From: Actinospineispora eucalypti
GTDB lineage: Bacteria; Actinomycetota; Actinomycetes; Mycobacteriales; Pseudonocardiaceae
Assembly: GCA_014208095.1 (NCBI GenBank)
Contig: JACHMT010000003.1
Span: 186,001 to 250,000, forward strand
Length of the DNA stretch: 64,000 nucleotides
Direction of reading: 5' to 3'
Part shown: positions 46,001-58,000 of the stretch, piece after piece
How positions within the stretch are numbered: position 1 is the first letter of the stretch
Layout of the letters: every line of letters begins with the position of its first letter
Position numbers and translations under genes: made by a program
The notes under the pieces: model-generated
Databases searched by the model: none
Seen by the model: the letters and a program-made list of their open reading frames with translations, nothing else
What the model was told of the DNA's origin: nothing

Positions 46001-49000
46001 CGAGTCGGCGGCAAAGGCGCTGGCCGACGTGCACCGGGCGCTCACCGAGGCGGCGGACCGGGTGGCCGACGAGGCGGGCTGGGACGCGCGGACGCGGGAC
46101 GAGGCGGCCGGCGCATTGGAGCTGCTGGCGGCCGAACACCGCTGGATGCGGGCGGCCCACTGGCTGTTGCTCGGCCCAGAGGAGGGCCACCAGGGCACGC
46201 CGCGGTTCTGGCGCTCCGCGCTCGGCCTGCTGCCGGAGCTCACCGAGCGACGGGCGGACCCGTTGGCGCAGGCGGTGCTGCGCGCCCTGGTCGGGGCGGT
46301 CGGCCGGGCGTTCCAGCGGGGCGCCGACTTCGGTTCGGTGCACGAGTACCTGCGGCCCTGGCTGGCCGACCGTGTGCACGGCGCGACCCTTCGGGACCAA
46401 CTCTCGCTGGTGCTGCTTAGGGTGCTCACCGACGACGCCGAATGGCTCGGGCTGCTCTCCAAGCGAGTGATCGGCTCGGAGCGTCAACTGCGGGTCCTGC
46501 TGGCGGCGTGGTCCGACCCGGCGTTCGCTCCGCTGCTGCGGCCCTTGGTGGACGCGCTTCGCAAGGCGCCCGACGTCGCCACCCGCGGCGAGCAGCCCGA
46601 GCGGATGCGGGACGGTTTCGCCGGCGTGTGGGTGCGCCTGGTCAAGATGGTGATCGAGGTCTACCCGATCTTCTTTGCCGCAAAGGGACGCGGCCCCGGC
46701 ACCGAGTACCTGACCGACGCCGAACGCAACGGCCTCGCCGAACTCGAGCGGATGTTCCTCCAGCGAGTGCTCGAGCTGCCCGGCAACCTGGCGGGCCTGC
46801 CGGAGAGCGGGCGAACCTCGCTGCTGGACCGCACGATCGGCGAAGTCACCGGCGAGGTCGGGCCGGCGGTGCTGCGCATGCTCGGCGTGGAGTACGACGG
46901 CCCGGTCACGTTGCGCCCGGACACCGACCCGCAGGTGTGGAACGTGTTGGTCGGCTACTTCCCGGTGGCCCGACCGGAGCTGAAGATCCTGCTCAGCGGC
47001 TGGGCCGAGGTGTGGCTGGAGACCGGCGGGGACAGGGCCGCCGCTGCCGACGCCTTCTGGGAGGACTGGCTGTGGTGGCTGACCGAGCTCAACGACGGCG
47101 TTCCGCCCTCGGTCATCGCCCGCGAAGAGGCGCCGCCGGCGATGGAGTTCTGGGTCGACGGCAGGCGGTACACGATCGGCGTGCTGACCGATCCGATCGA
47201 GATCCTGCACATGAACTTCCATCTGGACGAGTCCTGTATGTGCGTGCAGCGGGGCCACTACCGGGTGGACGCCCAGACCTACCTGTTCGTGCCTCGGCTG
47301 GCGGTGGCCGCGGTGAAGGACGACAGGGGCCAGAGCCGCGCCGCCTCCGACGTCTACGCGGACGGCGAGCTGGTGCTGCGCACCGGCCACCCCGCCGGCC
47401 GGGGCTTCGACGCAGCCGCCCGCCGGTACCTCGAACAGTGGCGCGACGACCGCGACCGGGTGCTGGACACCCCGCTGGAGGGCGCCGACACCTACCGGCT
47501 GCCTCGGCAGCTGGTGCCCGGGGACAGCGGCGAAACCCGCACCGTGACCTACCGCCTGGTTTCCGACGGCGCCGCCAAGGACATCCGGGCCGACGCGCTC
47601 GCACCGAACCACGACGCGGACCTGACCCGCCGGCTGGACACAGAGTTCCAGCTGCGGGTGCACCGCTCCTACCCGAACCGTCAGCAGACCGAGGACAAGG
47701 AGGACCGTAGGAACGGCCCCGGCGCCGCCGCCGATTCACGTGCCGCCGGTCGGGAGACTGCGGGCGCCGGACCGGACGAGGGCTCGGTCGGGCCGGACGC
47801 CATGGAACGGTCCGGTACGGGGGCGACCGAGCGGCCGGCCGCCGCGTTGGACGAGGACTCGGTGTGCCGAGACTGTCAACTCGGTGTGCCAGGAACGCCG
47901 ACTCGCGGGGTGTGGCGGGCGGTGCTCCGGTGGCTGGGTGGGGTGGTGGCCGCCGTGGGGGTGGTCGTTGCGACGGCCACGCCGGCGTCCGCGTCGGTAC
48001 TGGCGGGGGTGCGCGCGGCGGGTGGGGGCGCGGGGCAGCCGGGTGTGTTCGAACTGGTCGGAGCGGCGGCGGTGGCGGTCACGTGGGTGATCAGCTACCG
48101 GCTCCGGGGGCGGTCCCCGCCGGGTGAGCTCGAGCTGGTGCGTCCCGGGTCGGTGAACCGGGTGAAGGCCGCGCTGCGGGACCTGCTGGTGGTGGACGCC
48201 CGGCAGGTGGTCGCGATGGCGCTGTTCGGCGGCCTGGTCGGGGTCAACCTGCTCAGCCTGGTCGTGTCCATGCGGCAGGGGGCGTCGTCGCCGATGGCCG
48301 GCCCCACGCCGAGGGCGTTCGCCGGTGTGTTGGTGGGCAGCGGTGTGATGGTGCTGGTGGCGCTGACCGCGCACGCGGTGCGGGTCGCCGACGCGGCCAG
48401 TCCGGTCCGTGCGGCGCGGGTTCCGGTGGTGGTCGCGCTGGCCTCGGCGGGCATCTCCGCGCTGGCCGGGACCGCCGTGGTGGCACTGGTCGGCTCGGCG
48501 GCGGTGCCGTTCGGCGCGGTGGTGGTCGCGGTGGCGCTCACCGAGGGCGGGTTGCGCCTGGTCGAGCGCCGCACACTGGCCGGTCCGGCGGCGCCGGCCG
48601 GCGTGGCGGCGGATGACGCCTCCGACGACTCCGCCGCCCAGGTCCCGGCGGCGCTGGTGGGTACCCCGCTCGCCCGGCAGTGGCCACGCCTGCTGGCCGC
48701 TCGCACCGCACGGGTCGTGCTCGCGGTGTTGGGGGGTGCCGCGCTGGTCAGCTTCGCGATCGTCGAGTACCAGGTTTTCCGGCAGCTCCAGGCCGCCGTT
48801 CCGGCCGACGGGATGCACAAGCTGGACTACCTGGAGGCCCTGCTCCTGGTGGTCGGAAGCGGGGTGATGCCCAGTGTCGGCGGGCTGCTGCGCACCACTG
48901 GCGCCGGAATGGGGCCGAGCCTGGTGGCGATCAGCGCGGCCCGGGTGTCCACCCATCGCCTGCTGACCCGGCTGAGCGTGGGGATCGGCCTGACTACCGT

Positions 49001-52000
49001 CGGCGTGGGCACCGTGTTCACGGTCATGGTGATCGGCTTCGGTCAGCTGTACACCGCGCTGCCCTGGGCGACGGTCGGGGTCGGCGCGATCAGCGTGGTC
49101 GCCTACGGCGTCACCGCCCAGCTCTACCAGGCGCATCACCACGTAATGGGCCGCGCCCTGGCCCGGCACGCGACGGGCGGCGCCCTGGTCGGGCTCGGCA
49201 TGGTGGTGGCCGGCGCCGGGACCCTCCTCGGGGCACCGGCGCCCGGACTCACCATCGCGGCCGGCGCCGGTGTGCTCACCGTCGGCATCGGGCTCACGGC
49301 CGTCGCCGACCTGCCGGTCGAACTCCGCCACCCGGTGCGCGGCCTGGTCCGGCTGGCCCGCGCCCTGCCCGGGTTCCCGTTGCTGCTGGCCCGCCGACTG
49401 CTGGACCTCCCCTCGGCGACGACGGAGCTGCTCACCCTGGTCAAGGTCTACCTCCGGTTCGCGCGGACCCACGACGTGCGGCTGCCGACCACCGAGGCCG
49501 AACGCAACAACGCGGACTTCCGTGCCGTCATCCACGCCAGCCCGCGCTACGCCCTGCGCGACGGCGAGCTGGTGGACACGTACCGGGTGTGGCTGGACTG
49601 GCGGGAGCTGCGCCACCTGCCCGTCCTCCCCGAAGACCTGTCCGACAGCCAGCGCCGATCCGCCCTCGCCGCCGTGAACGCCGGTCTCACCCGGCGCGAG
49701 GCCGCCCGGCTGGCCGGTGTCAGCCGGCGCACCCTCCGCCACTGGCTGCGCGGCGGCGACGCCCAGGTCCAACCGCTCACCCTCCGGCAGCGCGGCATCC
49801 TGCGCTGGGCGGAGCAACTCGTGCAGATCAACGAGTGGACCCTCGAGCTGCTGACCGCGCGCGACCCGGCCACCCGCGCGGAGCAGCTGCGGGAACAGGT
49901 CCTCATCGAGCCCGGCACGGCGGTGGACGAGTTGACCAGGGTGCTCGCCCGGCTGACAGAGCTGCCGGAAACCGCCTCGGTCACCGAGCTGACCCAGGCC
50001 GCGAGCCGGCTGCGGGACGAGTACCGGGGCATGCGGGATGCCACCGGCGACGGGACGGCCGGGCACACCGGGCCGCACAGCGGCGCCGTGCTGCGGCCCG
50101 GCGCCCGACCCGGGGCGCTGGACGACTTCGCCCGGCTGCTGGACGAGCTGGCCGAGCACGCCATCGAGCGCGGCCACGACCCGGCCTACCCACGCGGCCC
50201 GCCGATACTGGAGCTGCCGCTGAACGCCGAGGTCCGCGCGCTGCTGGCGCGGAAGAACCTGGCCGACCTGCCCGAACTGCTGGTCGGGTTCTTCTGGGCC
50301 GAGCACGGCGTCGTGGTGATCTTCACGCCACAGCTGGCCGAGCTGCGCGCGGCCGGACTGCTGGGCCGGTTGCTGGAGCACGAGGACTTCTTCCACCGAC
50401 AGGGCAACGAGCACGGCCGCAACCCGCTCGGGCTCACCCACGACGAGGACGCCGCACAGATCGTCGCGCTGCTGGATCTGTTCCGGGAGCCGACGGAGGC
50501 CGAGCGCGCGGTGCTGCCGGACGGGTTCGCGGTGCGGCCGGCCGGCCACGGCACCTCGAACCAGATCGCCTACACCAAGCTGCCCACCGACGGATCCTCC
50601 CCGCGCACGGTGGTGCCCGAGGCACTGGTCGCGGAGACCCTCGCCATGATCGAGGTCGCCGGCCTGGTCTCCCGCGAGGAGGCCGAGCTGGTGCGCAAGG
50701 CGGTGCGGGACTTCTGGGCGGGCGTGGCCGAACACGAGCTGCTGTTCCGCGTGCTCGGGTTGGACGCCGGTGGCGAGGCCGATCTCGAGACGCGGCGGGC
50801 CGAGCTGAACGAGCTGCGCCGGGCACACCTGGTCCGGCTGAGCCGGCTGGTGGACAGGATCTTGCAAGCGGTCGCCGACCCCAGCAGGCCGGCGCCGGAG
50901 CAGGTCGGCCTGGCTCGGATGCGCGCGGTGTTGCCGGAGGTGGCGGCCCTGTTCGAGGGCTGGCTGGCCGGCGCGCCCGAGCCCGGCGCCGGCGGGCTGG
51001 AAGGGGCGCTGCGCGGTCTCCTGCTGCGCGACCTGGAGAACTGGATCGACATCGCCCTCGGCGCCCACGCCACCCACGAGGCGACCGGACAGCTCGGCAG
51101 GCGGCTGGACGAGCTGCGCGCGGAGCGGCTGCGCACGACCGTGGTGGTCTTCCTGGAGCACGCCGCCGAGCTGGTCGCCCGGAACTTCCACGCCCCGGGC
51201 GGGAACCCCGAGCTGTGGGAGTCGGCCCACCAGGCCCTCCAGCGACTGCACGAGCAGGTACAGCGCCGCGCGGAGCGGCTGGCCGCGTTCGAGCAGGCGC
51301 TGCTGGGGCAGCTGCGCCCAGGCGCGGCGGAGATCGAGCGGGCGAACGGCTGGCTGGCCGAGGCGGCCGCCCTGCTCGGGGCGGACCGGCCGGCGACGAA
51401 CGCACTGGTCCTGCTGGACCGGGCGGCGCGGCTGGTGGAAGCGGCCGAGCCGCTGCTCACCCGGCATCGCGGGCTGCCCGGCGTGGCCGACCTGCTCGCG
51501 GTGGCCGGCGAGCTGCGCGTCCGCATCGCCGACGAACACGCCCGGTTGGACCCGGCGGGCGGGCGGATCCTGGCGCGGCGGGTGATCGCGGTGCTGCTGC
51601 GCCAGCAGGACCGCGCGGTTCCGCTGAACCGCCTAGAGTGGCTGCTCCGCGTGGACCTCGCCGACCTGCTCGCCGCGATCGACGGCGGGGTGGACGGCGG
51701 CGGCCTGTTCCTGGAGCTGGCAGAGGACGCCCCGGGCGGCATGGTCGTCCGCTACCGCCCGCCCGGCTTCGACGCCGGGGAGCCGGGCGGTGGGGTGACC
51801 ACCCGGCCGTACTCCCCGGACGAGCACCGGGGGGTCGTCCAGGAGCTCCGGCCGCTGCTCGACCGGCTGCCCGATGGCCGCCGGGGGCGGACCGTGCTGC
51901 TCGACTGGTCGCGGCTGCGGGACCGGTTCGCCGAGATCAGGTTGCCGGACGGGCGTGTCGTGCGGCTGCCGGGAGCCGGTGACGAAGTCATCGCCTACAC

Positions 52001-55000
52001 GGTGTTCGACAGTGCCGGCCGGCCGTGGCGGGTCGAGTTCGGGCACGTCCGCAAGGAGATCGACCAGCTCGTCCGGCACGGCTTCCTGCGGCCCAGCTTC
52101 AAACGTGAGCTGGATGCCCACGAGGCCGCGCACGCCCGCAACCGGTGGGCCACCCACCCCGCGCACGGCTGGCCCGACCACGACCGCGCGGCGGCCCGCA
52201 TCGTGCGCAAGCTGGAACTGGCGCGGGCCGACGCCCGGAACTCGACCCAGTCGACGGTGGCGGTGCTCGCGGGGGTCCGGGACAACCCCGGGATCGGGCC
52301 GAGCGAGCTGGCCCGGCTCATGGACCGAAAGCTGTACTCGGTGGGGCCCCACTTCGAGCGGGTGACCGAAACCTGGGGCCTGGTGGTGAAGACCTCCGAC
52401 GGGTGGCACGTCAGCCTGACGCTGGCCGAGGGCGTCGACACGCTGCTGGACGACCTGGACCGGGTGGAGGACCTGCCGGCGTCGGACTACCAGCGGCTGC
52501 TCCGCGAGCTTGCCCCGGCGTTGCTCAGCGCCCCGATCGGCGACCAGCGGCGCGACGTGTTCGCGGCCGTCGGCGCCGGGGTGAGGGCGCTGCGGGAAAC
52601 CCCGGGCAGCCCCCTCTACCAGCGGCAGATGCCAGCGACGGCCGGGAAACCGTCGGCCGAGGCGATCCTGCGGGTAGTCGGCGAGAACCCGGAGAACATG
52701 CTCAGCGACCTGGCCGCGCTGCTCGGCGTCCACCACTCCCGGGTGATGCGGCCGCTCGCCGCCCTCCACGACCTCGGGCTGGTCGACCGAATCACCGAGC
52801 ACAAGGTCTCCTACTACCTGCTGACCGACCGGGGGCGGCGGTTGCTGGCCTACCTCGCCATCCCGGTCGACGAGCTCCAGCCCGGCTACGCGGAGGCGCT
52901 CGGCCGGCTCACCGAGCCCTTCGACCCGATGAAGGACCGAGGGGCGGTGTGGCTGCTGGCGGAGGTGCTCGACGCCGAACCGGGCTCGATCGCGGGCGTG
53001 CTGACGGTTCTCGAGGTCACCGGCGGCACCACCGAGGCGCGCGTCCGGGAGATCACCGGCCTCCCCGAGGCAGCGGCGGGGCGGCGGCTGGAACTGCTGG
53101 TCGAGCTCGGCTGGGTGGTCGCCGAGGACGGCCGGGTGACCCTCACCGAGCGGGGCCGCCAGTTGCTGATCGACTTCCACCAGCACCCGGCCGAGAGGGG
53201 GTCGGTGCACCGCCAGGTGCTGTGGTTGTCGGGCCAGCCACGGGCCGAGGGAGAGGCACTGCGTGCGCTGGCGGTCGGGCTGGACGGGTGGCCGGGCACG
53301 GCGGCACCGGCCCAGCGCAACCCGGAGATTCGCACGGCGCTGGCCGTGGCGCACCGGATCACCCGGTCGCTCCCCTGGGGCACTGAACCCGCCGGGGATG
53401 GGATAGGTGCGGCGCTGATGCTGGTCGCGGGGAACCCGGGGATCGGCCTCGACCGGGCGCGCGCGGCCATCGGCGAGCAGGCCGGCGCGCTGCTGGCCCG
53501 CCTGGCCGGGCACGGCTGGGTGCGGGCCGACGCGGAGGGCGAGCACTTCTGGCCGGTGGACTGGGCGACCGCGCTGGTACAGCGGGCGGGTGCCGGGGCG
53601 GGGCTGCCGGCCGGTCCGCTGCGCGAGCTGCTCACCGAGCTGGACGCCGTACTCGGCGCCGGCGCCGACCAGTGGCGGCGCAACGGGCGGTGGCGGGAGC
53701 TGGACCGGCTGCTCGGCCTGACCCTCGGGCTGTCCGAGCTGGCCTTGCCGCTCGACGCGCCGGCGAACGTCCCGCGCACGGACACCTGGTGGTTCACCCT
53801 CAACCGCATCGGGGAGGCCGCCGGCCCGGTGAGCGCCACCGCGCTGGCCGAGGCGACCGGCCTTCCGGCCGACGTGCTCGGCGCCCGGCTGGCCGTCCTG
53901 GTGGACTTCGGCCTGCTCGAACCCCACCAGGACGGCTTCGGGCCGACCGAGATGGGCGAGTCGGTGCTGGCCGGGGCGCGCTCGGCGCATACCCCGGAAT
54001 GGGTCGAGTTGGCTGGCCTGCTGGACCAGGCGACCATCGCCCCCGACGCCCTGGCCCACGCCCTGGTCGAGGCGCAGGACTCCGACATCCCCCAGCGGAT
54101 CCGCCGCCTGCTCCACGACGGCGACCATGAGTCCGGGCCGCACTCCGGCGGGGTGATCGCGAACGAGCAGGCCGGCGAGGCGGACCGGTTCCACGGCGTG
54201 CTCACGGAGCTGGCACCGCACGGCGCGGTGCGCGAGCAACCGAGGGACCCGAACCAGGCCAGGGCACCGCCGGCGCAGCCGGTGCTGGAACTTCCGGTGA
54301 ACGAAGCCGTCGAGGCCATCCTGGCCGACGCCGGTCTGGCGGACTTCCCGGAACGGATGGTCGCGTTCTTCTGGGCCGAGCGGGACCTGGTCGTGGTGTT
54401 CACGCCGATGGCCGCGCGGGTGCGGGTGGCCGGGCTGTGGCCGCGCCTCATGGACCACGAGGACTTCTTCCACCGCCAGGGCAACGAGCACCGCCGCAAC
54501 TCGCTCGGCCTGACCCACGCCGAGGACGCCGCCGACATCGTGCGGCTGCTCCGGGGGCACTTCATCGCCACCTGGGACTGGGCCACCCGGCAGCTGAGCG
54601 AGCTGAAACGGCTCGCGCCGGCGCACACTGACCCGACCGTGCGCGCTGAGTTCTGGGCGTTGGCCTGGACGGTGCTCAGCGACCTGGTCATCATGCCCCC
54701 GGAGTGGCGCAAGGCCGGGCACGACGACATCATCCGGCTGCTGTCCGACAACCTGGACCGCCCGCTCGCCGGCGACGGGGACTGGAGCTTCCTGGACGGC
54801 CCCGGCTGGCTGGCCGAGCACGCACCCTGGGTTCTCCAGGGTTGGCCGGACGCTTCCGCCTGGCAGCGGCTGGCCGCCGGGCTGGCGGCGGGGGCCGACC
54901 CGGCCACCGTGGCTAACCTCCCGGACCGGGAGGCGTTGACCGCGGTGCTGGCGGCCGCCACCGAAGCGGCGGCGCACGCCGAGCAGCGGCGCGAGGGCAA

Positions 55001-58000
55001 GACCCCATTGCTGGTGCGCCCGCAAGATCAGCTGCGCACCTCCTACCGGCTGCTGGAGGTGCTCGGCCAGCCGGTGTGGCGGCTGCGCATCGACCACGAC
55101 TCACGCCGGGAACTGCACGTGGCCCGCCAGCGGCTGCTCGAGCTGATCTGGCGGCACGGCGTGCTCGACCAGTGGGACCACGACACCGCGTACTGGTTGT
55201 GGGCCGCGGACGTCTGGGGGCGAGTTGCGCGCACCCCGGTGGCCGACCGGGACACCGGCACGCCGTACATGCTCGACTGGATCGCCGAGGCTCTCGGTCT
55301 CCCCCACCCGCTCGGTGTGCGCTGGGAGATCGTGACGGCCCGGCTGGCTTGGCTGTCCGACGCGCTGGCCGGCCCGGACGGCGCGGCCCCCACCTGGCTG
55401 CCCGGGTTCGTCAAGCACGCCGGGCACCGCGACGTGCGGTGGCTGGCCATGCTGGTGGCGGCGGTGGGGCCGCCCGCACCGGGCTGGTTGGTGGAGCTAC
55501 CGGTCAGCCACCGCTCGCACGAGCAGCTGCGCGGCCACTGGCGCTGGCGGAGCTGGGCCGACGACGCCGAACTGATCACGCTGGTCGGCGACCTGCTGGC
55601 GAGCGCGCCCGCCAAGGGCGGGCTCCGGCCGCAGTACATGGGCCGGATGTTGGGGCTGGTCCAGCTGCTGAGCCTGGCCCTACCGGTGCTGGACGAAGCC
55701 GAGGCACGGCGGGACGTGGCGGCCGTGCTGACCGCGCTGCGCGACGGGCTGAACCCGAAGGCTCGGCCGGGACGGCAGCTGGACGCGATCGACGAGGCGA
55801 CCAAGGACCTGCGGTTCCGGGTGCTTCCGCCTCGGTTCGCCGAGCTGCTCGGTGCTCGGCTGGATCCGGCGCCGCCGCTGCCGCCGGGCATGGCCGAGGT
55901 GATCGAGGCGCTGGTCCCGCACGACGAGGTCAGCTCCGCGCGGACCAAGCCGGTGCTGGCCACCTACCTGGAGACCTGGCAGCGCACCGGCAGCCGGGCC
56001 GAAGCCAACCGGGCCGCTTCGGCCGCGCGCTACCCGGGTGCGGAGCACTTCGCGCGCGAGCACGCGCCCGCCAACTTCTGGACCGTGTTGCGCCTGCCCG
56101 GCCGGCCCGAGCCGGTGCCGGTGTGGGCCGGGGTGGAGTGGGACCTGGTGGAGATCCTGCTCGCCGCTCGCGAGTGCCTGGACTGCGGGCACGGCGTGCG
56201 CCGGGAGCACGCCCAGGACTACCACCACCCGAACACCCTGCTGCTGCGCGTGTGGCAGCGCGGCGAGGACGGTTCCCGGGGTGACCCGGTGGCCAGCATG
56301 TATGCCGGTGTGTTCGCCGAGTGGCTGCCCCGGACCAGCCAGCAACACCGGCGGCTCCGGGTGGTGATCCCGCTCAGCCAGCCGTTCGACCACCACAACA
56401 GGCCGGTCGGGCCGCTGTTCGACCGGTACCTGCACCGGTGGGCGGAGCGCCAACAGGCCAACCACCCGGACCAGACCTGGTGGCTGGGCTATCCGGAGTT
56501 CTTCAAGCCGACCCGCGAGCGGCCCGCCTCGCCGACCCGGCTGACCATCCCGGCGTCGACGGTCCGGACCGAGGTGGACATCGACTTCCCGGAAGGTGGC
56601 CTTACCTCCGGCACGTTCTACTCCGAAGCCGCACCCACCGAGAGCGTCTCGCTGTCCAAGGCGTTCACCTGGAAGTTGGCGCGCTGGCAGCCGGGGTCGG
56701 GCGAGCCGCACTCCGGCGGGGTGATCGCACACGAGCGGAACGGCGAGCGGGACAGGTTCGTCGGGGTGCTGCCGGCGTTGGAGCCGCACGGCGCGGTGCG
56801 CGGGCAGCCGAGGAAGGCGAACCACACCAGGGCACCGCCGGCGGTGCTGGAGCTGCCGGTGGACGAGCCGGTGCTCGCGCTGTTGGCGGACGCCGGTCTG
56901 GAGGACTTCCACGAGCGGATGGTCGGGTTCTTCTGGGCGGAGCGGGACCTGATCGTGGTGTTCACGCCGATGGCCGGGCTTGTGCACGCGTTCGGGCTGT
57001 GGGACCGGCTGATGTACCACGAGGAGTTCTTCCACCGGGAGGGCAACCACGAGCGGGGCGGGGTCAACCGGCTGGGGCTGACCCACGACGAGGACGCCGC
57101 CGACATCGTCCGGCTGGTCCTGGGCATCCAGCCCGGTCCGCCGGCCACCGACAGCTTCGCCGGGCTGCCGGTGGAGCGGCTGGATGTCGGGAGGATCGAG
57201 GAGATCGTCAAGCCGTGGAAGGTGGTGGACGGCAAACCTCAGCTGATGCGCGTGCTGGACGGCGCGAACCGCCCCCGGTACGTGAAGCAGGCGGCCGCCG
57301 CCGAGCTGCACCTGTTGGTCGTCTGGGCCGCGGTCGCGCAGGTCTTCCGGGTGTTCGGGATACCGGTGGCGAGGACGTGGCTGGCCATCGCGCCCCGGAA
57401 CATGGAGTACCAGGTTCCCGGCGCCGACCGGCCCGACGTGGTGGTCCGCGAGGGCGACCTCGTGCTGGTCCAGGAGGTGCTGCCCGGCCGGGCGCCGGAA
57501 CACGACGAATGGCAGGGCTGGCGCCACCACCTCGCCGGGCGGCTCGCCGCGCTGCTGATCGCCCGTGACTGGGACGGCGCCCGCCAGCACAACCTCTTGG
57601 TCGACCCGGCGAACCCCGAGGCCCCGCCTGCGCAGTTTGACTTCGACAAGACCATGCAGGACTGGCCGCTGCCACCGGCCCAGCAGGCGGCGGTTCTGAT
57701 CAACAGCCAGTCGACCGTGTTCGGGCTGCTCACCGCCGAGCACGTGTTGGCGTTGCTGGCCCAGGCCCTCGCGCTGCGCGAGCCTCTGCTGGCCGCGATG
57801 CCGAACGAGCGGCTGCGCGCGGACGTGGCCGGCTGGCTGCGCTGGATGGCCGACGTGGTCGACGACGAACGGGTACCGGACGCGGTGGCGCGGACGCTGG
57901 TAGCCGCACGGCGACAGGGGGATCGCGTCGGCTACCCGATGGAGGGCGGCTACCGGCCGCTGGCACCGCCGGACGACCCCGGGTTGCTCGAGCCGTTGCC

